Notes: generated by a model from the sequence alone, not told the origin. A stretch of 34,255 bases of DNA from Lutibacillus sp052034115 (GCA_052034115.1 JBPOIZ010000063.1:1-34255); one strand, 5' to 3'; positions 7,757 to 16,282 are shown, numbered from the stretch's first letter. A program made the numbers and translations.

Positions 7757-8355
7757 CGCTGGACCGCTTCGTCGGGAGGATCGCCGGCGTGGGCTCGACG
7801 TCCGGCACCCGGTTCGTCGTCGGGTCCTGGGATGAATCCCCGTGGGGAGCCTTCGCCGACGTCATGGTGGAACAGGCCGACGGCCACCGAACGCTCCTGG
7901 CCCCCACCCAGGCCGTCGCAGACTACGTCGGGGCCACCTACACCTTCGACGCGGTCCGCCTGACCCCGGTCGTCGTGGAACGCACCGCCCGCCGATGGGA
8001 TGTGCACGCCGGCCCACTCCAGGCTGCCCTGGGGATCGGCGACCTCACACCCCTGGGCCGACTGCTGGGCAAGCTCCCCCGCGGGGTCACCACGGCGCGG
8101 TGGTTCGCAACGCTCGCGTCACCGGTGGCTCGGGTGGCGGTCCCTGGCGTCCGCACCCGCGGTTCCGCAGGGGGTGGGCGAACCGAGTGGTATGCCGCCC
8201 ACGCCGTGCACCACCTCACCTCGCTCGTCGGCGAGTTCGACGGCGCGGACCTCGGTGCCCTCGCCGCCGTCGCTCCCCCGACCCGGTTCGGCTTCTCCTC
8301 GACACCACCGGCGCCCTCCGTCACCTCACTGGTGACCTACGTCGAACGGCCCTGA
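7753..8355 (+). CDS. Uncharacterised conserved protein
   Basis: The 200-residue product begins MTLDRFVGRIAGVGSTSGTR and contains SPWGAFADVMVEQADGHR, a Gly-rich SAGGGRTEWY stretch and the end PTRFGFSSTPPAPS. There is no signal peptide or membrane segment, and no family motif that I can name. The mix of short beta-like strands with conserved-looking W, G and P residues suggests a small soluble fold. The GTG start overlaps the upstream stop (GTGA), and the epimerase gene follows after 4 nt, so three plus-strand genes form one unit. A role connected with the epimerase is only inferred from this linkage. Confidence 0.75.
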   Translation: MTLDRFVGRIAGVGSTSGTRFVVGSWDESPWGAFADVMVEQADGHRTLLAPTQAVADYVGATYTFDAVRLTPVVVERTARRWDVHAGPLQAALGIGDLTPLGRLLGKLPRGVTTARWFATLASPVARVAVPGVRTRGSAGGGRTEWYAAHAVHHLTSLVGEFDGADLGALAAVAPPTRFGFSSTPPAPSVTSLVTYVERP

Positions 8356-8359
8356 TGAC

Positions 8360-9379
8360 ATGGATCTGACCTGGAAGACGCATGCGCTGCGCACCGAGCA
8401 GCCCTTCGGCATCGCCCGGTGGACCTTCTCGGACTACCCACGCACGGTTGTCAGTGCCGTCTCCGACGGACGGGTCGGCCAGGGCGAGTGCGCGCCAAAT
8501 GCCTACTACGCGGAGAGCCCCGAGTCGGTGCTCGAGGTGCTCCCCCGACTGGCCCAATGCGTCGAGGACCCGTGGGACTGGGACGGTCTGGCCGCTCGGA
8601 TGCTGGCCACGACGGGCGGCGCCGCTCCCAGCGCCCGCTGCGGGGTGGAGGCGGCGGTCCTCGAGTGGTGTGCCGTCACGGTCGGCCAACCGGTATGGCG
8701 GCTGCTGGGTCTGGGCCCGATCGCGATACCGCCGACGAGCGTCACCGTGGGCCTCGGCACCGCCGAGGAGATGGCGCTACGCGCCCAGAACCTGGCCGAG
8801 GCCGGTCACCGGCTGCTCAAGGTCAAGCTGGGCCGACCGGATGACGAGGACCTCATCGCCGCGGTGCGCCGAGGGGCCCCCGAGGCGGCGCTGCGCGTGG
8901 ACGCCAATGCCGGCTGGACCCGGCAGGCAGCGCACCGCATGGTCGACGTGCTGGCCGACCAGGGGGTCGAACTCATCGAGCAACCGCTCGACGCCGATGA
9001 TCTCGATGGCCTGCGGGCCCTGACCGCGCGCTCACCGGTGCCCATCGTGGCCGACGAGAGCCTCCACCACCCGACCGACGTCCTGCGCCTGCAGGGCGCG
9101 GTCCACGGCGTCAACGTCAAGCTGGCCAAGCTCGGTGGCCCGCTCCAGGCGCTCGCGACGATCCGACTGGCCCGGGCCGCCGGCCTTCAGGTCATGCTCG
9201 GGTGCATGGTCGAGACGAGCCTGGGGATCGCCGCGGCCGTCCATCTGGCCGGGCTCGTGGACTGGGTCGACCTGGACGGCGCCATGCTGCTTGCTGCCGA
9301 TCCCTATGCCGGTCTGCAGTGGGACGGCGCAACGGTCACCCGCCCTGCCGCACCCGGCTGGGGCGTCAGCCCGATGTGA
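8360..9379 (+). CDS. Dipeptide epimerase (enolase superfamily, L-Ala-D/L-Glu epimerase type)
   Basis: This 339-residue enolase-superfamily enzyme has the acid/base lysines K154-x-K156 (KVKLG), metal ligands D181 (DANAGW), E207 (EQPL) and D232 (ADES), the opposing lysine K254 (NVKLAKLGG), and D304-x-D306 (DLDG), the pair that in characterised dipeptide epimerases grips the substrate's amino group. It is therefore more likely an epimerase of dipeptides such as L-Ala-D-Glu from peptidoglycan than a muconate cycloisomerase or o-succinylbenzoate synthase. Exact substrate is inferred. It follows two unknown genes, and its 3' end overlaps the convergent hisS by 14 nt, leaving no room for a terminator. 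Confidence 0.85.
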   Translation: MDLTWKTHALRTEQPFGIARWTFSDYPRTVVSAVSDGRVGQGECAPNAYYAESPESVLEVLPRLAQCVEDPWDWDGLAARMLATTGGAAPSARCGVEAAVLEWCAVTVGQPVWRLLGLGPIAIPPTSVTVGLGTAEEMALRAQNLAEAGHRLLKVKLGRPDDEDLIAAVRRGAPEAALRVDANAGWTRQAAHRMVDVLADQGVELIEQPLDADDLDGLRALTARSPVPIVADESLHHPTDVLRLQGAVHGVNVKLAKLGGPLQALATIRLARAAGLQVMLGCMVETSLGIAAAVHLAGLVDWVDLDGAMLLAADPYAGLQWDGATVTRPAAPGWGVSPM

Positions 9380-10703
9380 CGATCGAGGGCCGCAGGTCCT
9401 CGGCGGGCGGCCGCCATACCGTCGGGTGGGCGTCCACCTGCACCCCCGAGCGGATGTCCTTGACCTGGTCGGCCGCGCCGTCGCGCCCGGGGAACCACAC
9501 GAAGGGGATGCCGCGACGATCCGCGTACCGGATCTGCCTTCCGAACTTCGCCGCCGCCGGAGCGACTTCGCAGGGCACGCCCTGGTGACGCAGCGCCGCG
9601 GCGATGGCGTTGGAGGCATCGCGCGATCCCTCGTCGTTGACCGCAACGAGGACGCAGGCCGGCGTGGAGCGGCTCCCCCGGGCCAGTCCGCGCCCCACGA
9701 TGAGTCCCATGAGCCGGGTCACCCCGATGGACAGACCGACACCGGGATAGGTCCGGACACCGTCGCTGGCGAGCCGGTCGTAGCGGCCGCCTGAGCACAC
9801 TGCGCCGAACTGGGGGTATGCCGTCAGGACCGTTTCGTAGACCGTGCCGGTGTAGTAGTCCAGGCCGCGAGCGATCCGCAGGTTGGCTTCCACGACACCG
9901 GGTGCGTGCGCCAGGCCCTGGCTGATGACCGAGGCCAGGGCGTCGAGCCCTGCGTCGAGCAACGGGTGCTGCACTCCAAGATCGCGGACCCGATCGGCGA
10001 ACGACAGATCGAAGGAGCTGATGGCAGCCAGATCGAGGCAGGCCCCCGCCTGGACGTCGCTGAGGCCGTGCTCGATGAGCATCGCGCGGACTGCGCCGGG
10101 CCCGACCTTGTCGAGTTTGTCGACGATGCGCAGCACGCCCTGGGTGTCCTCGATGCCCAGGCCACGGTAGAAGCCTTCAGGGATGAGCCGGTTGTTGGTG
10201 CGGATGACGAACTGGCCGAACGGCAGGCGGCTGAAGATGTCCGCGACCACAAGGGGCAGTTCGGCCTCGTGGTGGGGAGCCAGCTCGTCGATGTCGATGA
10301 CGTCGATGTCCGCCTGGGTGAACTCCCGGTACCGACCTTCCTGCGGCCGTTCGCCCCGCCACGAGCGCTGGATCTGGTAGCGACGGAACGGGAACGCCAG
10401 CTTTCCGGCGTTCTCCAGGACGTAGCGGGCCAGCGGGACGGTCAGGTCGAAGTGCAGCCCCAGGTCGGTGTCCGGGTCCGAGCCCCGGGCCGCCAGCCGG
10501 GAGACGGCGTAGATCTCCTTGTCCGCGTCGCCGCCTTTACCCAAGAGCCGCTCGACCGGCTCGACAGCACGGGTCTCTACGGAGGAGAAGCCATACAGTT
10601 CGAAGGTCGTCGTGATGACGTCGAGGAGGTGCTGCTCGACGATCCGGTCGGCGGGAAGAAACTCCGGGAAACCGCTCAGCGGGGTGATCTTGGCCTGGCT
10701 CAC
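9366..10703 (-). CDS. hisS: Histidyl-tRNA synthetase
   Basis: HisRS (445 residues) charges tRNA-His. Class II motif 2 spans about 110-130 (RYQIQRSWRGERPQEGRYRE); the histidine loops are ARGLDYYTGTVYE (278-290) and SGGRYDRL (304-311); an anticodon-binding domain follows from about 345. Instead of the usual bacterial PEGTA near motif 1 it has HFDLTVPLARY (84-94), as in eukaryotic, archaeal and alpha-proteobacterial enzymes, a form I also know from Micrococcales such as Arthrobacter. The GTG start overlaps the stop of the MBL gene (GTGA), so the two are coupled. Its 3' end overlaps the convergent epimerase. Confidence 0.95.
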   Translation of the reverse strand: MSQAKITPLSGFPEFLPADRIVEQHLLDVITTTFELYGFSSVETRAVEPVERLLGKGGDADKEIYAVSRLAARGSDPDTDLGLHFDLTVPLARYVLENAGKLAFPFRRYQIQRSWRGERPQEGRYREFTQADIDVIDIDELAPHHEAELPLVVADIFSRLPFGQFVIRTNNRLIPEGFYRGLGIEDTQGVLRIVDKLDKVGPGAVRAMLIEHGLSDVQAGACLDLAAISSFDLSFADRVRDLGVQHPLLDAGLDALASVISQGLAHAPGVVEANLRIARGLDYYTGTVYETVLTAYPQFGAVCSGGRYDRLASDGVRTYPGVGLSIGVTRLMGLIVGRGLARGSRSTPACVLVAVNDEGSRDASNAIAAALRHQGVPCEVAPAAAKFGRQIRYADRRGIPFVWFPGRDGAADQVKDIRSGVQVDAHPTVWRPPAEDLRPSIVTSG

Positions 10704-11404
10704 GGCGCCAAGTCTCGCAGGTAGGGGTTGGTGGCCCGCTCCCGTTCCATGGTGGTCGCCGGACCGTGCCCGGGGAGCAGGAGGGTGTCGTCAGGGATCG
10801 GCAGGATGACGTCGCGCAGCGACCGGGTCATCGCGGCCATCGACCCCCCGGCGAGATCGGTGCGCCCGATCGACCCGGCGAAGAGGACGTCCCCGGTGAT
10901 GACCGTCCGCCGCAGGCCGCTGGCCGTGCCGATGGCGTCGGGGACCGCGTCCAGCCCGAAGAGCACCGAACCTTCGGTGTGTCCCGGCGCGTGCGTGACG
11001 TGCACGGTCAGCCCGGCCAGGTCCAGGGACAGCCCATCGCCGAGGTCGGTGACGCTTTCGGGCTCGCGCCATTGGGCCCGCGAGCCGAACTCGGCCTCGA
11101 GCATCGCCAGGAGCTGCGGCTCGATGGTGCCCAGTGGGTCGTGGAGCCGGTATCGGTCGTCCGGGTGGATGTACGCGGCGGTGCCGCGGGCGCCGCAGAC
11201 CGGTGTCACCGAGTAGACGTGGTCCAGGTGACCGTGGGTCAGGAGCACTGCTGCCGGTCGCAGGCGGAACTCGCGGAGGAGCTCCTCCAGCCTCGGGACG
11301 ACGCCGATCCCGGGATCGACGACGAGGCACTCCTCGCCCGCCGCCGGGGCGAGCACATAGCAGTTCGTGGCGAAGGCTGTGGCCGGAAACGCAAGGGTGA
11401 GCAC
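10700..11404 (-). CDS. Metallo-beta-lactamase-fold hydrolase (glyoxalase II-like)
   Basis: The 234-residue protein has the metal-binding THGHLDH (56-62), H142 (APGHTEGS), D172 (TGDVLF) and H213 (PGHGP), the full set for a binuclear MBL hydrolase; GSIGRTD (178-184) is typical of glyoxalase II-like members. In mycobacteria the homologue also sits between hisS and the cyclophilin. The substrate is probably a thioester, not proven. The GTG at 11404 is chosen because the conserved fold begins there; the reading extending to 12025 runs antisense to the cyclophilin and is rejected. No Shine-Dalgarno is seen; TAGTGT lies 7 nt upstream. Confidence 0.9.
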   Translation of the reverse strand: MLTLAFPATAFATNCYVLAPAAGEECLVVDPGIGVVPRLEELLREFRLRPAAVLLTHGHLDHVYSVTPVCGARGTAAYIHPDDRYRLHDPLGTIEPQLLAMLEAEFGSRAQWREPESVTDLGDGLSLDLAGLTVHVTHAPGHTEGSVLFGLDAVPDAIGTASGLRRTVITGDVLFAGSIGRTDLAGGSMAAMTRSLRDVILPIPDDTLLLPGHGPATTMERERATNPYLRDLAP

Positions 11405-11411
11405 GCCGCAG

Positions 11412-11417
11412 ACACTA
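11412..11417 (-). promoter_or_regulatory. Candidate -10 element of the MBL-hisS operon (leaderless)
   Basis: TAGTGT on the minus strand fits TANNNT and ends 7 nt before the GTG of the MBL gene, with no Shine-Dalgarno between. It lies in the 105-nt gap shared with the divergent cyclophilin gene. Confidence 0.4.
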
Positions 11418-11509
11418 CTGAGATTGCCTAGACTGCACGGTGGCCGCTTACGGTGGCTTTGTCGCGCCGTCCGTCGGACGCCCTGTCCGACCACATGTGA
11501 GGAGTTCCC

Positions 11510-12370
11510 GTGACCAAGGCTCAAGACCGGGCCCGAGAGCGCCGCCGCGCCGAGAAGCTGCGGGAGCGCGCCGGCGAGCCGGTCCCCGAGCTGCGCCGGG
11601 ATCGGCAGATCGCGGCCGCGCTCCTTGCTGTCATCGCCTTGGTGGTTGGTGGGGTCTGGTTCTCCAGTTGGGTCGCCACCCGGGGTGCGACTCCTGCCGC
11701 GACCGACCTGCCCACGGACTCCCCCACGGCCGCACCGACCGATGCAGCGACGCCCACGCCCACCCCGACACCGACGCCGGTCACCTTGAAGGGCTGCACC
11801 AAACCGCCGGCCGTGCCAGGCAAGGGGCAGACCATCACGGTGCAGCCCGATCTCGCGGGGACCACGGGTCAGCGGTTCATCGCGACGATAACGACGAACT
11901 GTGGCGACATACAGATTGAGCTGTATGGCGACAAGGCTCCCAAGACGGTGTCCTCGTTCCGACTGCTCGCCGAGAAGGACTACTGGAAGAACGCGCCGTG
12001 TCACCGGCTCACCGGCAAGGACCAAGGCATCTACGTCCTGCAGTGCGGAGACCCGACGGGCACCGGCAGCGGCCCCGGCCCCGGCTACTCCTACGGGATC
12101 GAGAACCCGCCCAAGGATGGGGTCTACCCGCGGGGGACGCTGGCCATGGCCCGGACGTCGGATCCCAACAGCAACGGTGACCAGTTCTTCATCGTCTACA
12201 AGGAGACCGGCCTGCCGATCGATGGAGGCGGCTACACCGTGTTTGGCACGGTGATCAAGGGTCTGGATATCGTCGACAGGGTGGCGGCTGCGGGGATCAA
12301 CCCCACCGATGGCACGTCACCGCTAGCTCCGTTGAGCATGCTGTCCGTCGACGTCAAGGCGAAGGGCTGA
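11510..12370 (+). CDS. ppi: Membrane-anchored cyclophilin-type peptidyl-prolyl isomerase
   Basis: The 286-residue product has a charged cytoplasmic N-terminus (1-32, rich in R/E), one membrane segment (about 33-55), a Pro/Thr-rich linker (59-92) ending in a run of TP repeats, and a cyclophilin domain from about 107. The domain holds IELYGDKAPKTVSSF, then MARTSDPNSNGDQFFIVY and YTVFGTV, which correspond to the active-site and peptide-binding strands, although the catalytic-loop sequence around PCHRL is divergent. It would help fold exported proteins on the outer face of the membrane. The GTG start has GGAG 5 nt upstream. Location beside rel and the MBL gene matches mycobacterial ppiB. Confidence 0.92.
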   Translation: MTKAQDRARERRRAEKLRERAGEPVPELRRDRQIAAALLAVIALVVGGVWFSSWVATRGATPAATDLPTDSPTAAPTDAATPTPTPTPTPVTLKGCTKPPAVPGKGQTITVQPDLAGTTGQRFIATITTNCGDIQIELYGDKAPKTVSSFRLLAEKDYWKNAPCHRLTGKDQGIYVLQCGDPTGTGSGPGPGYSYGIENPPKDGVYPRGTLAMARTSDPNSNGDQFFIVYKETGLPIDGGGYTVFGTVIKGLDIVDRVAAAGINPTDGTSPLAPLSMLSVDVKAKG

Positions 12371-12372
12371 CC

Positions 12373-13866
12373 ATGAGCGAGATGTCGAACGCCGAGCCGA
12401 TGAGCTCCGAGCCTGCCGCCGAGGGCCCCGCGGCGGACCTCGAGGTGTCCGGGCGGGCCGAGGCCGAGTCCACCCACGAGCCAGCGCCGACCGCCGAGGC
12501 CGAGCCCACCCACGAGCCAGCACCGACCGCCGAGGCCGAGTCGGCCCCCGAGGCACCTGCACCGCGTGTCGCGGTCCCCTCCCCCGCGGCGCTGGCCAAC
12601 CGCCATGGTGCACCGTCGGCGCGCTCCTTCGGCCGCGTCGATGACGATGGTGTCGTCTACGTCCGCACGACCGAGGGCGAGCGGGCGGTCGGGTCCTACC
12701 CGGGCGCGTCCCCCTCGGACGCCATCGGCTACTTCGTCCGCAAGTTCGACGAGCTGGTGGCCAGCGCCGATCTGCTGCTGCAGCGCATCCGGCACACCGA
12801 CATGCCGGCCAAGGACGCTGCCGACGCGCACGCCAAACTCGTCGAGCACACCACCGAACCGAATGTGGTCGGCGATCTGGCGGCGCTTGCGGCGAAGGTC
12901 GCCGAGATCGGCGACCTCATCGACGAACGGCGCGGCGTGGAGTCCGCGGCGAAGGCAGCCGCCCGGGAGGCCGCCAAGGCACGGCGGGGCGTCCTCGTCG
13001 AGGAAGCCGAGCGCATCGCGGCGCAGGACCCGGAACGAACCCAGTGGAAGTCCAGCGGCGCCAGAATGCGGGAGCTGCTCGACGAGTGGAAGTCCGAGCA
13101 GCGCAGCGGGGCACGCATCGACAAGGAGAGCGAGTCCGCGCTCTGGCATCGATTCTCGGCGGCACGCAACTCCTTCGACAAGGCCCGCCGCACCTACTTC
13201 TCCCAGCTGGATGCCGCGCAGGGCGACGCCAAGCGGCTCAAGGAGCGGCTGGTCGACGAGGCCGAGCACCTGGCCAAGAGCACCGACTGGGCCGCCACGG
13301 CCGGGGCCTTCAAGGCGCTGATGTCTCGGTGGCGTGAGGCCGGGAGGGCTTCGCGCCAGGACGACGACGCGCTGTGGACCCGCTTCAAGGCGGCCCAGGA
13401 CTCCTTCTTTGCCGCCAAGGACGAGATCGTCCAGCGGGAGGACGAGGAGTACCGCGCCAACCTCGCCGTCAAGGAAGCGCTCCTGGCGGAGGCCGAGGCA
13501 CTGCTTCCGGTCACCGATCTGGAGGTCGCCAAGACCGCCCTTCGCGGGATCCAGGACCGGTGGGAGGCCGCCGGGAAGGTGCCGAGGGCCGACGTGGAGC
13601 GCACCGAGCGCGCCCTCAAGCGCATCGAGCAAGGGGTGCGTGATGCCGAGCAGCGACGGTGGCAGTCGACCAACCCCGAGGCCGCAGCACGCGCTCGGAG
13701 CATGGTCGAGCAGCTCGAAGCGTCGGTGGCAGTGCTGGGCACCACACTGAGTGCCGCCCAGGAGCGCGGCGACGCCAAGGCGGTGGCCAAGGCCGAGGAC
13801 GCCCTGCGAGCACAGCAGCAGTGGCTCGACCAGGCCCGTGCCGGGCTCGCGGAGTTCGGCGGCTGA
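12373..13866 (+). CDS. DUF349 repeat protein
   Basis: The 497-residue protein starts with an acidic low-complexity region (1-70), including two THEPAPTAEAE units, then a globular part with VVYVRTTEGERAVGSYPG (94-111). At least three DUF349 helical repeats follow at about 225-275, 306-355 and 380-430, each with a W-rich pattern such as WREAGRAS and LWTRFKAAQDSFF. It is charged, helical and probably cytoplasmic. DUF349 proteins are widespread in actinobacteria and their molecular role is not settled. It begins 2 nt after the cyclophilin stop and converges on rel, with a shared hairpin between the stops. Confidence 0.88.
   Translation: MSEMSNAEPMSSEPAAEGPAADLEVSGRAEAESTHEPAPTAEAEPTHEPAPTAEAESAPEAPAPRVAVPSPAALANRHGAPSARSFGRVDDDGVVYVRTTEGERAVGSYPGASPSDAIGYFVRKFDELVASADLLLQRIRHTDMPAKDAADAHAKLVEHTTEPNVVGDLAALAAKVAEIGDLIDERRGVESAAKAAAREAAKARRGVLVEEAERIAAQDPERTQWKSSGARMRELLDEWKSEQRSGARIDKESESALWHRFSAARNSFDKARRTYFSQLDAAQGDAKRLKERLVDEAEHLAKSTDWAATAGAFKALMSRWREAGRASRQDDDALWTRFKAAQDSFFAAKDEIVQREDEEYRANLAVKEALLAEAEALLPVTDLEVAKTALRGIQDRWEAAGKVPRADVERTERALKRIEQGVRDAEQRRWQSTNPEAAARARSMVEQLEASVAVLGTTLSAAQERGDAKAVAKAEDALRAQQQWLDQARAGLAEFGG
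12469..12540. repeat. Two tandem 36-bp repeats inside the DUF349 gene
   Basis: Units 12469-12504 and 12505-12540 differ at only two positions and encode the duplicated 12-residue acidic segment (S/P)THEPAPTAEAE. It has the same in-frame 36-bp geometry as the repeat in rluB. Confidence 0.85.
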
Positions 13867-13892
13867 CCGACCTTCGGGCCCGGCTCGGTCAG
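13863..13892. terminator. Bidirectional hairpin between the DUF349 gene and rel
   Basis: CTGACCGA (13863-13870) and TCGGTCAG (13885-13892) form a perfect 8-bp stem around a 14-nt GC-rich loop. The stem includes both stop codons of the convergent genes, so it can serve transcripts from either side. There is no U-tract on either strand. Confidence 0.55.
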
Positions 13893-16201
13893 GACTGCGC
13901 TGACGGGGTGCCGCCGGTGCGGTAGACGTCGTAGACGCCGTCGACCCCCCGCAGCGAGGCGATGATGTGATCCAAGTGCGCCGTCGAGCCCATCTCGAAG
14001 GTGAAGCGCAGGTTTGCGACCCGGTGCCGCGTCGTGTGCACCGTGGCCGACAAGATGTTGACCTGATGGTCGGACAGCTCCCGGGTGACGTCGCTGAGCA
14101 GCCGGTTGCGGTCCAAAGCGTCCACCTGCAACTGGACCAGGAAGATGCTGTTTGCCGACGGCGCCCAGGCCACGTCGATGATGCGGTCCTCGTGCGAGAG
14201 CAGGTCCTGCGCGTTCGGACAGTCGGTGCGGTGGACCGACACCCCACTGCCGCGGGTCACGAAGCCGAGAATGGCGTCTCCGGGCACCGGCGTGCAGCAG
14301 CGGGCCACCTTGACCCAGACATCGTCGGTGCCGACCACGACCACACCAGGATCGGTGCTCCGTCGGCGCAGCCCGCCACCGGTCGGCGTGGTCGACTCGG
14401 CGACGTCCTCGGACGTGCCCTCCTCGCCTCCGAGCGACTCCATCAGGCGCCGGATCACGTGCTGCGCGGAGACATGGCCTTCACCGACCGCGGCATACAG
14501 CGAGGTGATGTCGGCATACCGTAGGTCGCTCGCCACGCCGGTGAGCGACTCGGCGGTCATGAGTCGCTGCAAGGGCAGGCCCTGTTTGCGCATCGCCGCG
14601 GCGATCTGGTCGCGGCCGCGTTCGACGGCCTCTTCACGGCGGGATCGGGAGAACCACTGGCGGATCTTGTTGCGCGCTCTCGGGCTCTTGACGAAGGCCA
14701 TCCAGTCCCGCGAGGGCCCGGCGCTCTCCGCCTTGCTCGTGAGGATCTCGACCACATCGCCGTTCTCCAGCGTCGACTCGAGCGGGACCAGGCGACCGTT
14801 GAGCCGCGCGCCGACGCATCGGTGGCCGACCTCGGTGTGGACGGCGTAGGCGAAGTCGACCGGAGTGGCACCGGCGGGCAGCGCGATGACCTGCCCCTTG
14901 GGAGTGAAGACATAGACCTCGCGGGCGTTGATCTGGAACCGCAAGGACTCGAGGAACTCCCCGGGGTCCTCGGTCTCCTTCTGCCAGTCCAGCAGCTGCC
15001 GCAGCCAACTGAGGTCGGTTGTCTGGTCCGCCCCGCCCTTGTCCCGCCCGGAGCTACGTCCGCTGCCCTTGCCGCCGTCTTCCTTGTACTTCCAGTGCGC
15101 GGCGACGCCGTACTCGGCCCGGCGGTGCATGTCGAAACTGCGGATCTGGATCTCGACCGGTTTGCCCTGCGGGCCGATGACCGTCGTGTGCAGGGACTGG
15201 TACATGTTGAACTTCGGCATGGCGATGTAGTCCTTGAACCGGCCCGGTACCGGCTTCCATCGCGCATGCAGCGCCCCGAGCGAGGCGTAGCAGTCCCGCA
15301 CCGAATCCACGAGGACTCGCACCGCAACCAGGTCGTAGATCTCCCCGAAGTCGCGGTGTCGGCCCACCATCTTCTGATAGACGGAGTAGTAGTGCTTGGG
15401 CCTGCCGGTCACCGTGGCCGTGATCCGGGCGGCCTTCAGGTCGGCGTGGACCTGGGCCTTCACCAGGGCCAGATACTCCTCCCGGGCGGGGGCGCGCTCG
15501 GCGACCATCCGCACGATCTCTTCGTACATGCCGGGGTAGAGGACGGCGAAGGAGAGGTCCTCGAGCTCCCATTTGATGGTGTTCATGCCCAGGCGGTGGG
15601 CCAGCGGCGCGTAGATCTCGAGGGTCTCGCGGGCCTTGCGGCGCGCGGACTCGGCGGAGACGTACTTCCAGGTCCGGGCGTTGTGCAACCGATCAGCGAG
15701 CTTGATGACCAGGACCCGGATGTCGCGGGCCATGGCCACGACCATCTTGCGAACCGTCTCGGCCTGGGCGGCCTCGCCATACGTCATCTTGTCGAGCTTG
15801 GTGACCCCGTCGACCAGGCCGGCGATCTCCTCACCGAACTCGCTGGTCAGCTGTTCGAGGGAATAGCCGGTGTCCTCGACAGTGTCGTGCAGCAAAGCGG
15901 CGGCCAGCGTCGTGGGGGTCATCCCGAGCTCGGCGAGGATCGTCGCGACGGCCACCGGGTGAGTGATGTAGGGATCTCCACTCTTGCGCACCTGCCCGGT
16001 GTGCGCTCGCTCGGCCACCGCGTAGGCCCGCTCGATCACCGCCGTGTCGGCCTTGGCGTGGGTCGCCCGGACGATTTGCAGGAGCGGTTCGAGTTGGGGG
16101 TGGGCGGCGGTGCGAGGGCTGGCCAGCCGGGCGAGCCGGGCGCGCACCCGAGCCTGCGCCCCGGAGGGGGACGCGACCTCGGTGCGCACCTCGTCGCTCA
16201 T
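13889..16201 (-). CDS. rel: Bifunctional (p)ppGpp synthetase/hydrolase
   Basis: The 770-residue protein makes and degrades the alarmone (p)ppGpp. The HD hydrolase domain has H81 (THPVAV), HD at 105-106 and ED at 109-110 (LLHDTVEDT), so hydrolysis should be active. The synthetase domain includes RFKDYIAMPKFNMYQSLHTT. A TGS domain starts near VYVFTPKGQVIALPAG, and a C-terminal ACT domain ends the protein. Length fits the single Rel of actinobacteria. The usual neighbour apt is absent between secF and rel. The ATG at 16201 lacks a Shine-Dalgarno but has TACACT 6 nt upstream; a hairpin separates it from secF, so rel has its own transcript. Confidence 0.95.
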   Translation of the reverse strand: MSDEVRTEVASPSGAQARVRARLARLASPRTAAHPQLEPLLQIVRATHAKADTAVIERAYAVAERAHTGQVRKSGDPYITHPVAVATILAELGMTPTTLAAALLHDTVEDTGYSLEQLTSEFGEEIAGLVDGVTKLDKMTYGEAAQAETVRKMVVAMARDIRVLVIKLADRLHNARTWKYVSAESARRKARETLEIYAPLAHRLGMNTIKWELEDLSFAVLYPGMYEEIVRMVAERAPAREEYLALVKAQVHADLKAARITATVTGRPKHYYSVYQKMVGRHRDFGEIYDLVAVRVLVDSVRDCYASLGALHARWKPVPGRFKDYIAMPKFNMYQSLHTTVIGPQGKPVEIQIRSFDMHRRAEYGVAAHWKYKEDGGKGSGRSSGRDKGGADQTTDLSWLRQLLDWQKETEDPGEFLESLRFQINAREVYVFTPKGQVIALPAGATPVDFAYAVHTEVGHRCVGARLNGRLVPLESTLENGDVVEILTSKAESAGPSRDWMAFVKSPRARNKIRQWFSRSRREEAVERGRDQIAAAMRKQGLPLQRLMTAESLTGVASDLRYADITSLYAAVGEGHVSAQHVIRRLMESLGGEEGTSEDVAESTTPTGGGLRRRSTDPGVVVVGTDDVWVKVARCCTPVPGDAILGFVTRGSGVSVHRTDCPNAQDLLSHEDRIIDVAWAPSANSIFLVQLQVDALDRNRLLSDVTRELSDHQVNILSATVHTTRHRVANLRFTFEMGSTAHLDHIIASLRGVDGVYDVYRTGGTPSAQS

Positions 16202-16207
16202 GTCGGA

Positions 16208-16213
16208 AGTGTA
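16208..16213 (-). promoter_or_regulatory. Candidate -10 element of rel (leaderless)
   Basis: TACACT on the minus strand fits TANNNT and ends 6 nt before the rel ATG. No Shine-Dalgarno lies between, so rel mRNA may begin at its start codon. It follows the secDF terminator hairpin directly. Confidence 0.45.
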
Positions 16214-16234
16214 GTTGCCTTCCCACCGACACCA

Positions 16235-16270
16235 GTCCGCCCGCCCCGGTGGAGCCGGAAGCGGGCGGAC
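16235..16270 (-). terminator. Terminator hairpin after secF
   Basis: GTCCGCCCGC (16235-16244) pairs perfectly with GCGGGCGGAC (16261-16270), enclosing a 16-nt loop that contains a further CCGG/CCGG pairing. It begins 12 nt after the secF stop and precedes the rel promoter. No U-tract is seen. Confidence 0.65.
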
Positions 16271-16282
16271 GGCGGTATGACG

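Noticed and set aside
5731..8355. Very long plus-strand open frame reaching back over ald and xerD
   Set aside because: The part before 7753 is antisense to ald and in the wrong frame for the two-TM gene; the real gene starts at the GTG overlapping the upstream stop.
12232..14247. Minus-strand open frame of 671 residues over the DUF349 gene
   Set aside because: It is antisense to a gene with recognisable domains, and its start region only shadows rel in another frame.
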